Under the pieces are notes generated by a model. The model had not been told where the DNA came from and made no database searches. It saw only the letters and a list, made by a program, of their open reading frames with translations. A stretch of 64,000 nucleotides of DNA from DAOPJM01 sp964490325 (GTDB lineage: Bacteria; Bacillota; Clostridia; Christensenellales; CAG-138), in NCBI GenBank assembly GCA_964490325.1, contig CAZBBX010000006.1:6687-70686 (forward strand), in the 5' to 3' direction. Both the position numbers and the translations under genes were made by a program. Positions 34,021-42,224 of this stretch are shown in pieces; position 1 is the stretch's first letter; the number at the start of each line of letters is the position of its first letter.

Positions 34021-35088
34021 ATGCAGATAGCGATCGAACGTACGCGCACGCCGAAGGCGCATGAGGCGGACGAGTCCAAGCTTGGCTTTGGCAAACACTT
34101 CACCGATCACATGTTCCTGATGCGCTATGACCGCGGCGAGGGCTGGCATGACGCCTGCATAAAACCGTATGGCCCGCTCAGTATCGATCCCGCTTCCCCT
34201 GTCCTGCACTATGCGCAGGAGATCTTCGAGGGGCTCAAGGCGTATCGTCAGCCCGACGGCGGCGTGGCGCTCTTTCGTCCCATCGAGAACGCAAGGCGTC
34301 TGAACAACAGCGCCGAGCGTTTGGAAATGCCCCCCGTGGACGAGGAGTTTCAGGTCGAGATCTTCCGCACACTGGTGGATCTGGAGCGCAGCTTCGTCCC
34401 CACGGCGGCGGGAACGAGCCTGTACCTGCGTCCCACCTGCATTGCAGACGGCGGCACCTTGGGCGTGCACGCGGCGGACAGCTACCTCTACTTTGTCATC
34501 TGCTCACCTTCGGGTGCGTATTATGCGCATGGGCTTGCACCCGTTCGCATCCGCATCGAGTCCAAGGATGTGCGCGCCGTTCGCGGCGGTGTCGGCTTTG
34601 CAAAGACAGGCGGCAACTATGCAGCCAGCCTGCGCGCAGGCGAGGCGGCAAAGCGCGAAGGCTTCGATCAGGTGCTGTGGCTGGACGGCCGCGAGAACCG
34701 CTACATCGAGGAAGTCGGCGCAATGAACATCATGTTCGTCATCGACGGAACGCTCGTTACCCCTGTGTTAAACGGCAGCATCCTGCCCGGCATCACCCGC
34801 AAGACGGTACTGGAGCTTGCCCGTGAGCAGGGTCTGCGCGTGGAGGAGCGCCGCATCTCTGTGGATGAGCTGATGGAGACCGCCAAGAGCGGCGCCTTGA
34901 CCGAATCCTTCGGCACGGGTACGGCGGCGGTCATTTCGCCGATCGGCGCTTTCTGCTACGATGATGTGGAATGCAAGCTGGGCGATGGTACGCAGATCGG
35001 CCCCGTTTCAAGACGCATGTACGACACCATCACGGGGATCCAGCGCGGCTTGATCCGCGACGAACACAACTGGCTGGTGCGCGTTTGA
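34021..35088 (+). CDS. ilvE: Branched-chain amino acid aminotransferase
   Basis: This 355-residue class IV PLP aminotransferase interconverts leucine, isoleucine and valine with their 2-oxoacids. It has the PLP lysine segment AKTGGNYAASLRAGEAAK, then ILPGITRKTVLELA and the late GTGTAAVISPIG motif. The length fits the eukaryotic-like/actinobacterial BCAT class. It follows the gamma subunit by 2 bases with GGAGG before the ATG, so it probably feeds 2-oxoacids to the oxidoreductase in a catabolic direction, though biosynthesis is also possible. Confidence 0.93.
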   Translation: MQIAIERTRTPKAHEADESKLGFGKHFTDHMFLMRYDRGEGWHDACIKPYGPLSIDPASPVLHYAQEIFEGLKAYRQPDGGVALFRPIENARRLNNSAERLEMPPVDEEFQVEIFRTLVDLERSFVPTAAGTSLYLRPTCIADGGTLGVHAADSYLYFVICSPSGAYYAHGLAPVRIRIESKDVRAVRGGVGFAKTGGNYAASLRAGEAAKREGFDQVLWLDGRENRYIEEVGAMNIMFVIDGTLVTPVLNGSILPGITRKTVLELAREQGLRVEERRISVDELMETAKSGALTESFGTGTAAVISPIGAFCYDDVECKLGDGTQIGPVSRRMYDTITGIQRGLIRDEHNWLVRV

Positions 35089-35127
35089 CCGCAAAGCCAA
35101 GCCAAACGAAGCAAGATCTATAAAATC

Positions 35128-35173
35128 GAAGCCTTGCAGAACGACGCCGTTTCGCGTTATCTGCAAGGCTTCT
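35128..35173. terminator. Long inverted repeat between convergent genes
   Basis: GAAGCCTTGCAG (35128-35139) and CTGCAAGGCTTC (35161-35172) form a perfect 12-bp stem with a 21-base loop between ilvE and the NlpC/P60 gene. The T-tracts are weak on both strands. Confidence 0.65.
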
Positions 35174-35196
35174 CCTTTAGTTCTTTGGAAATCGTA

Positions 35197-36063
35197 CTAC
35201 CACACGTTGCCGGTAACACGCCGCGCACAGTTGAAGTTCATATACTTCAGGTCGGTGATCTTGACAACGTCGCCCGTCTTGGGACTGTGGATGAACTTTC
35301 CGTTCCCCAAGTAGATGCCCACATGGGATACGGGACTGTTGAAAAACACCAGATCGCCCGCTCTCAGGTCGCTGTAGGATACGGACTTGCCCGCCTTTGC
35401 CTGCTCATTGCTGACGCGGGGAATGGATATGCCCGCCTGCGCCATCACATATTGGGTAAAGCCCGAACAGTCAAAGCCTGTCGAGGGACTGGTGCCGCCA
35501 TAGGTGTATGCAAGGCCAAGATACCGTTTTGCGACCTCTAAAACATACTCTACGCGATTTGCTTCCGTTTCAACGGCTGTAAGCGTCTTGCTGCCTGCAA
35601 CACCGTCTGCCGTGAGACCGTTTACCCGCTGATACAGGGTCACTGCCGTGCGGGTCTTGCCGCCGTAAATACCGTCTATGGTATCATTTAGATACCCCAA
35701 CAGGCTAAGATCGGTCTGCAGCTCCGTTACGGCACTGCCGCGGCTTCCGTATTGCAGGACGCCTGCGCTTGTCGTGCTGCTTGTGCTTGCGCTGAGGGAC
35801 ACATAGGCTCCGTAAACATAGCCGCTGTTGCCGCCTGCCGTGGTCACGGCATACCAGCCGTTGCTCTCACCCTGAACGGATACTTCTTCCCCCTTGTAAA
35901 GGTATTGGACGCGGCTGTAGCTTAGCGCAGGACCGCTCCGTAAGTTCACGGCGTTGCCCGTGATCGTTCCCGTCTGCGTTTCGGCGCTCGCACTTACCGC
36001 AAGCGCGGTCAAAAAGACCAAGGTCAATAGGATCGCCGCGAAGCGTTTCATTCGTTTCATCAT
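35197..36063 (-). CDS. Secreted NlpC/P60 peptidoglycan hydrolase with SH3 and PG-binding domains
   Basis: This 288-residue protein has a signal peptide (about 1-27, ending VSASA), a bacterial SH3 domain (about 33-90, NAVNLRSGPALSYSRV), a PG_binding_1 domain (about 104-165, LLGYLNDTIDGIYGGKTRTA) and a C-terminal NlpC/P60 domain. The catalytic cysteine is C199 in FDCSGF, with H247 in SHVGIY and H259 as the second and third residues. It should cut peptide stems in the cell wall (D-glutamyl-diaminopimelate endopeptidase type). The start at 36063 follows AAGGAG; a second ATG lies one codon later. Confidence 0.93.
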   Translation of the reverse strand: MMKRMKRFAAILLTLVFLTALAVSASAETQTGTITGNAVNLRSGPALSYSRVQYLYKGEEVSVQGESNGWYAVTTAGGNSGYVYGAYVSLSASTSSTTSAGVLQYGSRGSAVTELQTDLSLLGYLNDTIDGIYGGKTRTAVTLYQRVNGLTADGVAGSKTLTAVETEANRVEYVLEVAKRYLGLAYTYGGTSPSTGFDCSGFTQYVMAQAGISIPRVSNEQAKAGKSVSYSDLRAGDLVFFNSPVSHVGIYLGNGKFIHSPKTGDVVKITDLKYMNFNCARRVTGNVW

Positions 36064-36211
36064 GCTTTCGTTCTCCTTTCGTTTTTCTCGGCGCAGTTCG
36101 ACCTTAACACGAAGGGGGACAAAAAAGAAAGAAGGCAACGTGGGTATTCACGTCACCTTTACAAAATTGGATCATTATGGAATAAAATTTATCCAATAAA
36201 AGGAAAAATTG

Positions 36212-36715
36212 CTAATTTTCGGGAGTTTGTGAAGCACATTCGCCCTTTGTGCCAAGCAGCATGTCCAATCCGTGCTCAAGCGAGGGAAGGACGGCGGACA
36301 GGTTCTCACAGGCCGCCTTGGGACTGCCGGGCAGGTTGACGATCAGGCTCAGACCCCGAATGCCCGCTTCTGCGCGGGAGAGCATGGCTCTCGGCGTGAT
36401 GGCAAGGGAGGCGGCGCGCATGGCTTCGGGTATGCCTGGCGTCATGCGCTGGCACACGGCCTTGGTCGCTTCGGGGGTCACATCACGGGGTGAAAAGCCC
36501 GTTCCGCCCGTTGTGACGATCAGTGGCAGCCGGATCTTGTCCGCACAGCGGATCAGGGTCTCGGAGATCATCACAGGCTCGTCGGGGATCAGCTCGGTGT
36601 AGGCGATCTCATAGCCCGCCTGCGTCAGCAAGGCGGCAACGGCGGGGCCTGCGGTGTCCTCGCGTTCCTTGCGATACCCCTTGTCGCTGATGGTGATAAC
36701 GGCAGCCTGTCTCAT
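36212..36715 (-). CDS. MogA/MoaB-type molybdopterin adenylyltransferase
   Basis: This 167-residue protein has the family's core motifs: ITISDKGYRKEREDTAGP, LPLIVTTGGTGFSPRDVTPE and NLPGSPKA. MogA adenylylates molybdopterin before molybdate insertion. It is the last gene of a four-gene molybdenum-cofactor operon on this strand, and it overlaps the MOSC gene by 4 bases. MogA and MoaB cannot be separated by eye. moeA is not in the window. Confidence 0.88.
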   Translation of the reverse strand: MRQAAVITISDKGYRKEREDTAGPAVAALLTQAGYEIAYTELIPDEPVMISETLIRCADKIRLPLIVTTGGTGFSPRDVTPEATKAVCQRMTPGIPEAMRAASLAITPRAMLSRAEAGIRGLSLIVNLPGSPKAACENLSAVLPSLEHGLDMLLGTKGECASQTPEN

Positions 36716-37161
36716 TTGCTTTCCTCCTGTTGTATAATGCGGATCGGGTCGCCCACACGGACAAAGCCGCCAATAAGAACGCGGGCAAACACGCCCTCTG
36801 TGGGCATAACGCAGCGCCCGACGCGCTTAAAGATCTCACAGCCCTTATGACATTCCTTCCCGATCTGGGTGATCTCCACTACACATGCGCCAAGCTGCAG
36901 GCGTGTGCCGACGGGCAGGGTATGCAGGCAAAGACCTTTTGTAGTGATGTTTTCTGCAAAGATACCCGGCGTCAGTCCTTCTACGCCCAGATCGCGCATG
37001 GACTCGATGCTCTCCTCCGCCAACAGACTGAGCTGCCGATGCCAATGCCCCGCGTGTGCGTCGCCCTCGGCGCCCTCGTCGGCGAGCAGATACAGCTCCA
37101 AAACAGGCAGCTTGATCGTGCCCTTTTGTGTGCTTCGGTTCACGGAAACAATACTTGCCAT
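36712..37161 (-). CDS. MOSC-domain protein
   Basis: This 149-residue stand-alone MOSC domain contains GDAHAGHWHRQLSLLAEE, GIFAENITTKG and the conserved cysteine region IGKECHKGCEIF. MOSC domains carry sulfur or bind molybdenum cofactor. Single-domain versions next to moaA, moaC and mogA are common in clostridia, often annotated as molybdenum-cofactor sulfurase-like. The TGA overlaps the mogA start, and moaA ends one base before its start. Confidence 0.9.
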   Translation of the reverse strand: MASIVSVNRSTQKGTIKLPVLELYLLADEGAEGDAHAGHWHRQLSLLAEESIESMRDLGVEGLTPGIFAENITTKGLCLHTLPVGTRLQLGACVVEITQIGKECHKGCEIFKRVGRCVMPTEGVFARVLIGGFVRVGDPIRIIQQEESK

Positions 37162-37162
37162 T

Positions 37163-38113
37163 TCAGCCTCCGATCCTGTTCATGGTACGCCGCTTAGGGG
37201 CGTCCGTATCAAAATGATGTCCTGCGGGTTTATTGAAAATGCCCGCGCTAAGACGCCGTGCCAGCTCCGCTTCATCGCCCTTGCCGAGGCAGTCGCGAAG
37301 CGGTATCTCCGTGTCGGAGCCGAGGCAGGGCTTCAGCATCCCGTCGGCGGTCACGCGGATGCGGTTGCAGTCCGAGCAGAAGGGGCGGGTGATGGGATCG
37401 ATCAGACCCACCTGTCCCTTATGATCGGGCAGAGCATACGCAAGCGCAGGCTGTCCCTTATAGGCGGGCGCAACGGGCACAAGCTGCGGATAGGCGGCAA
37501 GGATCTCGCCGCCGCACACACGCCGCTCGGCATAGACGTCGCCGCCGATGGGCATGTATTCAATGAAGCGTACAAAGAAATCGCCGCTGCGGGTAAGCTC
37601 CAGAAAGTCGCCGATCTCACCGTCGTTCAGTCCTTTGATCAGTACAACGTTCAGCTTGATGGGACGAAAACCCGCCGACAGAGCTTTGTCCAAGCCCGTC
37701 AGTGCCTTTTGCAGCTCCGCGCCCCCGCTCATCTTTCGATAGCAGTCCGCCTGCAGCGAATCCAAGCTGACATTGAGCCGCGTCAAGCCCGCTTCCTTTA
37801 AGGGGAAGGCAAGCTCGTTCAACCCGCGTCCGTTGGTGGTCAGCGACAGCTCCCGTATCCCGTTCGTCTCGGCAATGCCTTTTACAAGCGGGAGCAGCTC
37901 ACCGTAGAGCAGGGGCTCGCCGCCCGTCAGGCGCACTTTATCGATGCCAAGCGCCGCCATTTGGCGCACGATGCTCAAAAAAGCTTCGGCGCTCAGCTCG
38001 TCGGCGGCGGGTGCGCAGTTGACTGCCGTGCGACAGTACAGGCAGGCAAGATCGCAGCGTTCCGTCAGCGACAAGCGAAGATAATGGATATTACGCCCAT
38101 ACCGATCGATCAT
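37163..38113 (-). CDS. moaA: GTP 3',8-cyclase MoaA
   Basis: This 316-residue radical SAM enzyme performs the first step of molybdenum-cofactor synthesis. The SAM cluster motif CxxxCxxC is C20-DLA-C24-LY-C27. The second cluster is in PFCSDCNRIRVTADGMLKPC, and the protein ends with the functionally important GG pair (RIGG). All essential features are therefore present. It overlaps moaC by 4 bases. Confidence 0.95.
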   Translation of the reverse strand: MIDRYGRNIHYLRLSLTERCDLACLYCRTAVNCAPAADELSAEAFLSIVRQMAALGIDKVRLTGGEPLLYGELLPLVKGIAETNGIRELSLTTNGRGLNELAFPLKEAGLTRLNVSLDSLQADCYRKMSGGAELQKALTGLDKALSAGFRPIKLNVVLIKGLNDGEIGDFLELTRSGDFFVRFIEYMPIGGDVYAERRVCGGEILAAYPQLVPVAPAYKGQPALAYALPDHKGQVGLIDPITRPFCSDCNRIRVTADGMLKPCLGSDTEIPLRDCLGKGDEAELARRLSAGIFNKPAGHHFDTDAPKRRTMNRIGG

Positions 38114-38592
38114 TCCGTATAGCCCTCGCGCCGATAGAGTCCCGAGCGTCCGCCCGACTTTTGCAATAGGCAGGTGCTCTCCACCACCATGCCGCGATCC
38201 ACAGCCTTTGCCATGTCGTACAGGGTCAGCGCGGCAAGGGAGCAGGCGGTCAGCGCTTCCATCTCAACACCTGTTTTGTAGCAGTTGGTAACGCGGCTCA
38301 CGATGCGCACATGCGTGTCGTCGGGAAAGGAAAAGTCCACGGTGACGGAGCTGAGGGGCAGGGGGTGACAGAGGGGGATCAGCTCATCCGTGCGCTTGGC
38401 GGCAAAGATGCCTGCGATGCGCGCTGCGGCAAAGGCGTCGCCCTTTGGCAGAGTACCGCCCCTAAGAAGGGTCAGGGTCTCCGCCTGCATACAGAGGATA
38501 CTCTGCGCAACGGCCTCGCGCCTTGTCTCCTGCTTGTCCGAAATATCCACCATGCGCGCATTGCCCTGCGCGTCCAGATGCGTAAGCTCCAT
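38110..38592 (-). CDS. moaC: Cyclic pyranopterin monophosphate synthase MoaC
   Basis: This 160-residue protein shows MVDISDKQETRREAVA, ELIPLCHPLPLSS and the closing LLQKSGGRSG, all hallmarks of MoaC, which converts the MoaA product into cyclic pyranopterin monophosphate. I place the start at 38592 because GGGAGG precedes that ATG by 5 bases. Only 49 bases separate it from the LUD-protein stop upstream, so it may be in the same transcript. Confidence 0.94.
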   Translation of the reverse strand: MELTHLDAQGNARMVDISDKQETRREAVAQSILCMQAETLTLLRGGTLPKGDAFAAARIAGIFAAKRTDELIPLCHPLPLSSVTVDFSFPDDTHVRIVSRVTNCYKTGVEMEALTACSLAALTLYDMAKAVDRGMVVESTCLLQKSGGRSGLYRREGYTE

Positions 38593-38641
38593 CACAGCCT
38601 CCCAATTCTCGGTTGCGGCGCAGATCGCCGCAGGGCTACTG

Positions 38642-39244
38642 TTACAGTCCCAGCTTTTCGTTGACGAGGATGATCTCGAAATCCTCGACATAGCGGGTCG
38701 GGTATTCCATGATCGTCGTCACGTTGCACATGCGCGCCTTGCCCTTGCAGTCGGTGCAGTGCCCCGTTATGGCGCAGGGCGTAGAAAGTCCGAGCCTGCG
38801 TGCGTTTGCGGGGCAGGCGTCACGCTTGATGCGCGCTATGGCTTCGTCATAGTCCTTGACAAGCTTATTGATACCCGCAATGACGAGCACGGTGGGCGGG
38901 CCAAAGAACATGGCGGCAGCGCGATTGCCCGTGCCGTCGATATTGATGAGGCGGCCGTCCTCCGTGATGGCGTTCGTTGAGCAAAGGTAGACCTCGGTCT
39001 TCTCGGCAAGCTCCAGCATCTCGCGTTTTCTGCTTGCTTCCACCTTCCAGTGCCAGTATACGGGATTACCCTGCGCCTGCAGCAGCTCGTAAATCCCCAG
39101 ATCGTTCACGGTTTTGGAGCCGCCAAAGCCGACGCTGCGGCTGCCGATCTTTTGAAGCGCCAAAGCCTGCGCTTCAGCGGCGTTTTCAACAAAGGTACAA
39201 TGAAAACCGCGTGCATTCAGCGCCGCGATCACGGTATCAAACAT
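38642..39244 (-). CDS. LUD-domain protein
   Basis: This 200-residue protein matches the LUD (LutC/YkgG, DUF162) family: VGFGGSKTVNDLGIYELL near residue 38, EDGRLINIDGTGNR, and a cysteine cluster HCTDCKGKARMC near the end. Relatives are subunits of lactate-utilisation complexes, but short stand-alone versions with cysteines are widespread in anaerobes and of unknown function. It is the first gene of the minus-strand molybdenum-cofactor run. GGAGG stands upstream. Confidence 0.85.
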   Translation of the reverse strand: MFDTVIAALNARGFHCTFVENAAEAQALALQKIGSRSVGFGGSKTVNDLGIYELLQAQGNPVYWHWKVEASRKREMLELAEKTEVYLCSTNAITEDGRLINIDGTGNRAAAMFFGPPTVLVIAGINKLVKDYDEAIARIKRDACPANARRLGLSTPCAITGHCTDCKGKARMCNVTTIMEYPTRYVEDFEIILVNEKLGL

Positions 39245-39329
39245 ACAACTTCACCTCCAGGACTGATGATATCATACTTTATTCCGTTTTTCCATAGCAA
39301 AAATCAAAGCATACATAGTATATAGGAAC

Positions 39330-39365
39330 AAGTGTCATTGCGGCATATGGGATCAAAGTGTCATT
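39330..39365 (+). repeat. Direct repeats AAGTGTCATT upstream of the MBOAT promoter
   Basis: AAGTGTCATT occurs at 39330-39339 and again at 39356-39365, 26 bases apart, just before the -35 box. A regulator binding two turns apart is possible. Confidence 0.35.
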
Positions 39366-39375
39366 TCAGTACCGG

Positions 39376-39404
39376 TTGACCGCCTTGGTAAAATCTGCTA
39401 CAAT
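39376..39404 (+). promoter_or_regulatory. Promoter of the MBOAT cluster
   Basis: TTGACC (39376-39381) and TACAAT (39399-39404) have a 17-base spacer, 31 bases before the start codon. Confidence 0.75.
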
Positions 39405-39434
39405 ATATCTATTGATGAATCGTTCGGAGGCTGC

Positions 39435-40868
39435 GTGGTCTTTTCAAGTTCCACATTCTTGCTGGTATTCTTGCCCCTGCTGCTGATCCTGTACTTTGTC
39501 TGCAACAGGCTTCGTTGGCGCAACTCCATTCTGCTCATCGCATCACTGCTCTTTTACGCTTGGGGCGAACCCATTTGGATCTGCGCACTGTTGGCGATAA
39601 CGGCGCTGAACTACGCTCTTGCCTTTGCGATCGGCAGCGCACGGCGAGGTAAGAGGCTGCTCTTGTCGTTGGCGGTGGCGGCCTCGCTGGCGGCGCTCAT
39701 TTGGTTCAAGTATGCGGCGTTCTTTGTCAACACCTTCACAGCTCTGCTCGGCATTGCGTACACGCTGCCCACGCAGCATCTGCCCATCGGGATCTCCTTT
39801 TACACCTTCCAGATCATCACCTACACAGTAGATGTATATCGCGGCGATGCACAGGTACAGCGCAATCCGCTGCGCTTGCTGCTGTATGTCTGCTGCTTTC
39901 CGCAGCTGATCGCAGGACCCATCGTTCGCTACGGTGACGTTGAACAGGCGCTTTCCTCCCGCAGCGTGACGTTGGACGACTTTACGTCGGGTATGATGCG
40001 TTTTATGATGGGGCTTGGCAAGAAGGTCCTGCTGGCAAACCTGATTGGACAGATCCTCTTGGAAACAACGTCGGCAGGCGGCGGGGCGGAGCTGTCATTC
40101 TTTGGGGCGTGGTTTTCAGCGCTGCTGTACTGCATGCAGCTGTACTTCGATTTCGCCGCCTACTCGGACATGGCAATCGGCTTGGGGCGCGTCCTTGGGT
40201 TCCGCTACCGAGAGAACTTTCTTCACCCTTACGCCTCCTCCAGCTATACCGACTTTTGGCACCGTTGGCACATATCGCTGACGGACTTCTTTTTGCACTA
40301 CCTGTATATCCCGCTGGGCGGCAATCGCCGCGGGACGGCGCGCACCATCTTGAACATGGCCATCGTGTGGCTGCTGACGGGGCTTTGGCATGGCGCAGGG
40401 ATGAACTTTGTCCTTTGGGGCTTGTACAATTTTACCGTGTTGACGTTGGAACGATTTGTCCTGCAGAGGTTCATAGAAAAGCGTCCCAAGGCTGTGGGCT
40501 ATGTACTGACAACAGCCATTTCCGCCATTGGGTTTGTTCTCTTTTCTCATACCGATCTTGCTGCGGCAGTTACCCACATCCTTGCCATGTTCGGACTGGC
40601 TCCCTCGACAAGCGGCGGACTGCATTTTGTTGCCCTTGTCGATGATGCGCTGCTGACTGTGCTCAAAAAATATACCCTGTTTCCGTTCCTTGCCGCCGCG
40701 TTTTGCGCACCGCTTGGATCCTATTTTAATACGCTTCTAAGGCCGCATCCCCGTTTACAAAAGGCGGCAGCCATCCTGCAGCCCGTTGCCCTGTCCGCTG
40801 TGTTTCTGCTTTCTCTGATGTTCCTGATCGGACAAAGCTACAATCCGTTCATTTACTTTCGTTTTTAG
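39435..40868 (+). CDS. MBOAT-family membrane O-acyltransferase, AlgI/DltB-like
   Basis: This 477-residue polytopic protein has about ten membrane helices. It shows the AlgI-type segment SFYTFQIITYTVDVYRG, the conserved FPQLIAGPIVR, FWHRWHISLTDFF, and the putative catalytic histidine H319 in TGLWHGAGMNF. Family members transfer acyl groups, usually acetate, across the membrane to polysaccharides or teichoic acids. The start is a GTG at 39435 with GGAGG 4 bases before. It is followed at 8 bases by a DHHW-type protein, a pairing typical for surface polymer O-acetylation. Confidence 0.92.
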   Translation: MVFSSSTFLLVFLPLLLILYFVCNRLRWRNSILLIASLLFYAWGEPIWICALLAITALNYALAFAIGSARRGKRLLLSLAVAASLAALIWFKYAAFFVNTFTALLGIAYTLPTQHLPIGISFYTFQIITYTVDVYRGDAQVQRNPLRLLLYVCCFPQLIAGPIVRYGDVEQALSSRSVTLDDFTSGMMRFMMGLGKKVLLANLIGQILLETTSAGGGAELSFFGAWFSALLYCMQLYFDFAAYSDMAIGLGRVLGFRYRENFLHPYASSSYTDFWHRWHISLTDFFLHYLYIPLGGNRRGTARTILNMAIVWLLTGLWHGAGMNFVLWGLYNFTVLTLERFVLQRFIEKRPKAVGYVLTTAISAIGFVLFSHTDLAAAVTHILAMFGLAPSTSGGLHFVALVDDALLTVLKKYTLFPFLAAAFCAPLGSYFNTLLRPHPRLQKAAAILQPVALSAVFLLSLMFLIGQSYNPFIYFRF

Positions 40869-40876
40869 GAGGCTGT

Positions 40877-42223
40877 ATGAAACGGAAATTGTGCTTTATC
40901 CTTTGCTATTCCTGGTGCTTGCTGTTGGCGCTTACGGGGGCATATGTCCTGCTCTTTTCCAACGGCGGCAGCTACTCGGAAAAGGAGAACCGCACCCTGA
41001 CGAAGCGGCCTACTCTCACCGCTGAAAACTGGCTGGACGGCAGTTTTGGCGATGAGGTCGAGCGCTTCTTGGCGGACGGCTTCCCCCAAAGGGATGCTGT
41101 TTTGGATGCTTCGGCCTCCATGCTGGATGTGTTCAACACGCAAAGCGAGGCAGAACGCATAAAGAACAACGATCTGATCGATGAGTTGAACGCCATGGCA
41201 AACGAGACCCCTTTCGAAAGCCAAACGCCTCCCACAGTCACGGCCGCCGCGTCCGCCGCGCCCACAGCCGAGCAGCCCGCCAATGAGACACCTGTGCCCG
41301 AAACGGTCGCCGATCCCAACGCGATCTATCGATCGTTTTATCTGCGCTGTGATGGGACAACAAGCACCATCTTTCACTTTAGCCAAACAAGTGTGGAGCG
41401 AGCCGCCGCTACGTTGAACGCATATCGGGCAGCATTGGGCGAGGATGGAGTCGTCTTCTTCACCCAAACGCCCTATTCCGCCGAAGCCAACCAATGGCTG
41501 CTCAATTCCACGCGGTACTGCGGTTGGGGCAGCGATGTCGAGCCGGCCTTGCAGGCGTGTGTGGATGCGGGCGTGTACATCATCAACACGACTGATCTGC
41601 TTTGCGTACCAATGCAAAACGGCGAATTGGTCTATTTTAAGACCGACCATCATTGGGCGGGACTGGGCGCCTGCTATGTAGAGCAGCGCATGATGGAAAC
41701 ACTGGGCGTTCCCCGCGTGGCTTATTCGGATTATACCTACACGATCCATGAGCGATTTTTCGGCTCCATCGCCGCCGAGGTCAAGCTGCGGGGAGGCGAC
41801 CGTCTGGAAGTTCCTTCGCCATTGGCGCCCACTCGTGCGTACGAGTATCGTTACTTGGATACACTGTGGCGTGAAGTACGCTATATGGAACCGGAGCGCA
41901 GCTCCTATTCCGCCTATCTTGGCGGCACCCACACACCGTTTTTGCTCATCCATACGGGTTTTCATACGGGTCGTAACGCTTTGGTCATCTGCGACTCCTT
42001 CGGCAACGCGTTCATTCCCTATTTGGTCCCCTACTACGACACGGTCGGCCAGCTCGATCTAAGGCCGCAAAACCCGTTCACCACGCTTGGCGGCGGCTCC
42101 GTGCGGGAGTATATTGAGAAGTACGATATTGACGATATCTACTTCGTCAGCGCCACAGGCTGCGGCATCAATTCCTATTTCTTCCAAAGAACTGTGCTGT
42201 CGCTCTTGGATGGGGAGGGATAA
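40877..42223 (+). CDS. DHHW-family, AlgX/AlgJ-like extracytoplasmic protein
   Basis: This 448-residue protein has an N-terminal signal anchor (about 6-29), a Thr/Pro/Ala-rich linker near 110-150, and an SGNH-hydrolase-like domain with the DHHW motif at D257-W260 (KTDHHWAGLGACY). DHHW and AlgJ/X proteins accept acyl groups from an MBOAT partner and pass them to a polymer outside the membrane. The upstream neighbour supplies exactly that partner. The target polymer is not identifiable from this window. Confidence 0.88.
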   Translation: MKRKLCFILCYSWCLLLALTGAYVLLFSNGGSYSEKENRTLTKRPTLTAENWLDGSFGDEVERFLADGFPQRDAVLDASASMLDVFNTQSEAERIKNNDLIDELNAMANETPFESQTPPTVTAAASAAPTAEQPANETPVPETVADPNAIYRSFYLRCDGTTSTIFHFSQTSVERAAATLNAYRAALGEDGVVFFTQTPYSAEANQWLLNSTRYCGWGSDVEPALQACVDAGVYIINTTDLLCVPMQNGELVYFKTDHHWAGLGACYVEQRMMETLGVPRVAYSDYTYTIHERFFGSIAAEVKLRGGDRLEVPSPLAPTRAYEYRYLDTLWREVRYMEPERSSYSAYLGGTHTPFLLIHTGFHTGRNALVICDSFGNAFIPYLVPYYDTVGQLDLRPQNPFTTLGGGSVREYIEKYDIDDIYFVSATGCGINSYFFQRTVLSLLDGEG

Positions 42224-42224
42224 T

